A stretch of DNA of 64,000 nt from an uncultured Dorea sp. (lineage in GTDB: Bacteria > Bacillota > Clostridia > Lachnospirales > Lachnospiraceae). A program made the translations under genes and the position numbers. The notes beneath the pieces are model-generated. The model was not told the origin of the DNA and searched no databases. It worked only from the letters and a program-made list of their open reading frames with translations. Positions 62,573 through 64,000 of this stretch are shown piece by piece (the first letter of the stretch is position 1; each line of letters starts with the position of its first letter). Where the stretch lies: positions 36,729-100,728 of the forward strand of contig CAJTOH010000010.1 of NCBI GenBank assembly GCA_910577685.1, written 5' to 3'.

Positions 62573-62849
62573 AATTCCGTAAGAGAAAGAATATTCAATC
62601 TGGTCCGGTATTTTGAAAATATACGGAAACTTTTCCAGTAAATCAAGACTTAGAAAATTCTTTTATAAGAAAATAAATATCACGATTAATCCGGACTTCC
62701 TTTTTTCACTATAGACTAGCATCTATATTTTTCATTTCTTAAATTCGGAAACTATCAGCTTCCCCATTTGCAGAACAGTAATCCCATAAAAGAGATTTTA
62801 TAGAATGATTTGACAATTGCACAAGCATTTTATTTAGGAGGTATTATAT

Positions 62850-63896
62850 TTGACAAACGTATTACGGACATATTTCCCAATGCTCCAAAGCCGTGATCAG
62901 ATCCTTCAAAAGATCCATTGCACGAATGACCTGCACGCAATCTTTCAAAGTTGGGACAACAAGCGGCAGGAAGAGTTCCTCGATTTCTGTACGGGCGCAA
63001 AAGGCGTCAAGATGCTCTATGACTTTTGCATTAAGGCAATACTGGATCCGGAAGTTTATCCGGAACGAATCGAGGAGTTCATCTCCTTATTGCTTGGGAA
63101 ATCAGTCAAACTTCTAAAGGTTCTTCCTAATGACAATACCCGTATTTCGGATGAATCCTCCCTGTTAATTATGGATTTTCTTGTACAGTTAATGGACGGG
63201 AGTATCGTCAACGTAGAAATCCAGAAGATAGGCTATGCCTTCCCTGGCCAACGAAGCGCATGTTATTCGGCAGATTTGTTGCTGCGGGAATACAAACAGG
63301 TTCGCAGCCAGATGACAAAAAAGACTTTTTCTTACCGCAAGATTTCCGATGTCTATACTATCGTTCTGTTCGAGAAAAGTACCCCCGAATTCCACCGGTT
63401 TCCGGATAAATATCTACATAAATTCCAACAGGAATCCAATACCGGGTTAAGGCTCAATCTTTTACAGAAATTTGTCTTTGTGGCGCTTGACATCTACGGA
63501 AAAAAACATCAGAATAAGGGTATAAAGGATCGGCTTAACGCATGGCTTACTTTCCTGAGTACTGATGCGCCTGAGGATATCATTGCTCTGATCGAAAAGT
63601 ATCCGGATTTTAAGCCGATGTATGAGCAGGTATATGAGATTTGCCAGAATATTGAGCAGGTGATGGGTATGTTTTCAAAGGAATTGTATGAATTAGACCG
63701 AAATACCGTTCGGTATATGATTGATGAACTTCAGGAAGAAAATATGCGGTGGAAAGAGCAGGATAAACGCAATCAGGCAGAAATCGAACACTGGAAGGAA
63801 GTAAACCGGCGCAATCAAGAGGAGAATCAACGCAATCAGGCAGCTCTAAAAGAAGAAATTGAACGTCTGCGGAAGGAATTGGACCGAAAACGGTAA
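62850..63896 (+). CDS. Rpn/PD-(D/E)XK family nuclease (putative transposase family), copy 2
   Basis: A 348-residue paralogue of the 9609 gene, starting at TTG behind TTAGGAGGTATTATA. LLIMDFLVQLMDGS and VNVEIQKIGYAFPGQRSACY carry the nuclease core. The C-terminus is a coiled coil of WKEQDKRNQAEIEHW-type repeats. The two copies differ mainly in this coiled coil. Part of the gene is duplicated immediately downstream. Confidence 0.88.
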   Translation: MTNVLRTYFPMLQSRDQILQKIHCTNDLHAIFQSWDNKRQEEFLDFCTGAKGVKMLYDFCIKAILDPEVYPERIEEFISLLLGKSVKLLKVLPNDNTRISDESSLLIMDFLVQLMDGSIVNVEIQKIGYAFPGQRSACYSADLLLREYKQVRSQMTKKTFSYRKISDVYTIVLFEKSTPEFHRFPDKYLHKFQQESNTGLRLNLLQKFVFVALDIYGKKHQNKGIKDRLNAWLTFLSTDAPEDIIALIEKYPDFKPMYEQVYEICQNIEQVMGMFSKELYELDRNTVRYMIDELQEENMRWKEQDKRNQAEIEHWKEVNRRNQEENQRNQAALKEEIERLRKELDRKR

Positions 63897-63918
63897 TGAA
63901 CGATGTTTAAAGGCCTGC

Positions 63919-64000
63919 ATCGAAAAGTATCAGGATTTTAGGCCAATGTATGAGCAGGTATATGAGATTTGCCAGAATATTGAGCAGGTGATGGGTATGT
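63919..64000 (+). pseudogene. Partial duplicate of the Rpn-like gene (runs off the window)
   Basis: 82 bp match 63591-63672 with a few changes (IEKYQDFRPMYEQVYEICQN in translation) and begin only 22 bp after the stop of the full gene. There is no start codon or N-terminal part. It continues past the window end, so its extent is unknown. Confidence 0.85.

Overview
The window looks like a chromosomal segment of an anaerobic gut Firmicute, most likely a Lachnospiraceae-type Clostridium. This rests on gene content and style: strong AGGAGG ribosome sites, TTG and GTG starts, lipoprotein-anchored ABC binding proteins, LplB/LplC-type sugar permeases, PD-(D/E)XK (Rpn-like) repeat families, BspA-type leucine-rich repeats and radical-SAM peptide clusters. 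No rRNA, tRNA or CRISPR array was seen. Most of the window is moderate GC. Several islands are visibly AT-rich (about 9.2-11 kb, 34.7-38.6 kb and 54-62.8 kb), which suggests separate acquisition.

Layout. 1-2.8 kb: end of a chemoreceptor, a DNA alkyltransferase, a YbaK-type tRNA editing protein and a broken kinase. 2.9-9.2 kb: an AAA/PD-(D/E)XK protein and a two-gene ABC exporter, flanked by inverted copies of a short intergenic repeat and preceded by a 46-bp tandem array of ribosome-site/start-codon modules. 9.3-12.6 kb: an Rpn-like nuclease, remnants of an ABC exporter pair and an MFS transporter with an in-frame stop. 12.7-15.2 kb: a three-gene ABC-2 exporter. 15.3-21.3 kb: a seven-gene operon joining a NitT/TauT-type importer, an FtsX/LolD-type pair, DUF4418 and DUF169. 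21.5-27.4 kb: an acetyltransferase, a 1028-residue flagellin and a DUF5696 glycosidase. 27.6-34.7 kb: a WYL regulator, a YciI-like protein, a BceAB/MacB-type ABC pair, a cytidylate-kinase-like protein and an NhaD-type antiporter. 35-39 kb: a RyR/TrkA-type membrane protein, a TIR-leucine-rich-repeat protein and a DUF3788 protein. 39.2-50.6 kb: a mannoside utilisation operon.

50.9-62.6 kb is the most striking part. Two peptide (RiPP) cassettes lie in tandem on the minus strand. Cassette 1 is a 31-residue precursor, an ABC exporter and a radical SAM/SPASM enzyme. Cassette 2 is a 48-residue precursor with two cysteines, a radical SAM/SPASM enzyme and two ABC exporters. Both precursor promoters carry the same 36-bp inverted repeat, placed exactly 29 nt upstream of the -10 box. 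A third copy at the same spacing stands before a gene for a 76-residue secreted peptide. Next to these are two paralogous XRE-TPR regulators that look like RRNPP-type pheromone receptors. The sequence therefore reads as a self-contained peptide-pheromone circuit with positive feedback that would switch on two different modified peptides. This is inference, but the operator geometry is visible directly.

The second candidate system is the TIR-LRR plus RyR pair, which resembles a nucleotide- or NAD-based conflict module. A third theme is tandem duplication: a 46-bp array, a 39-bp in-frame array inside an ABC ATPase, and 43-bp and 54-bp duplications at the 3' ends of two genes of the mannoside operon. 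The ABC/MFS locus also occurs twice in the window in mirror-image states of decay.
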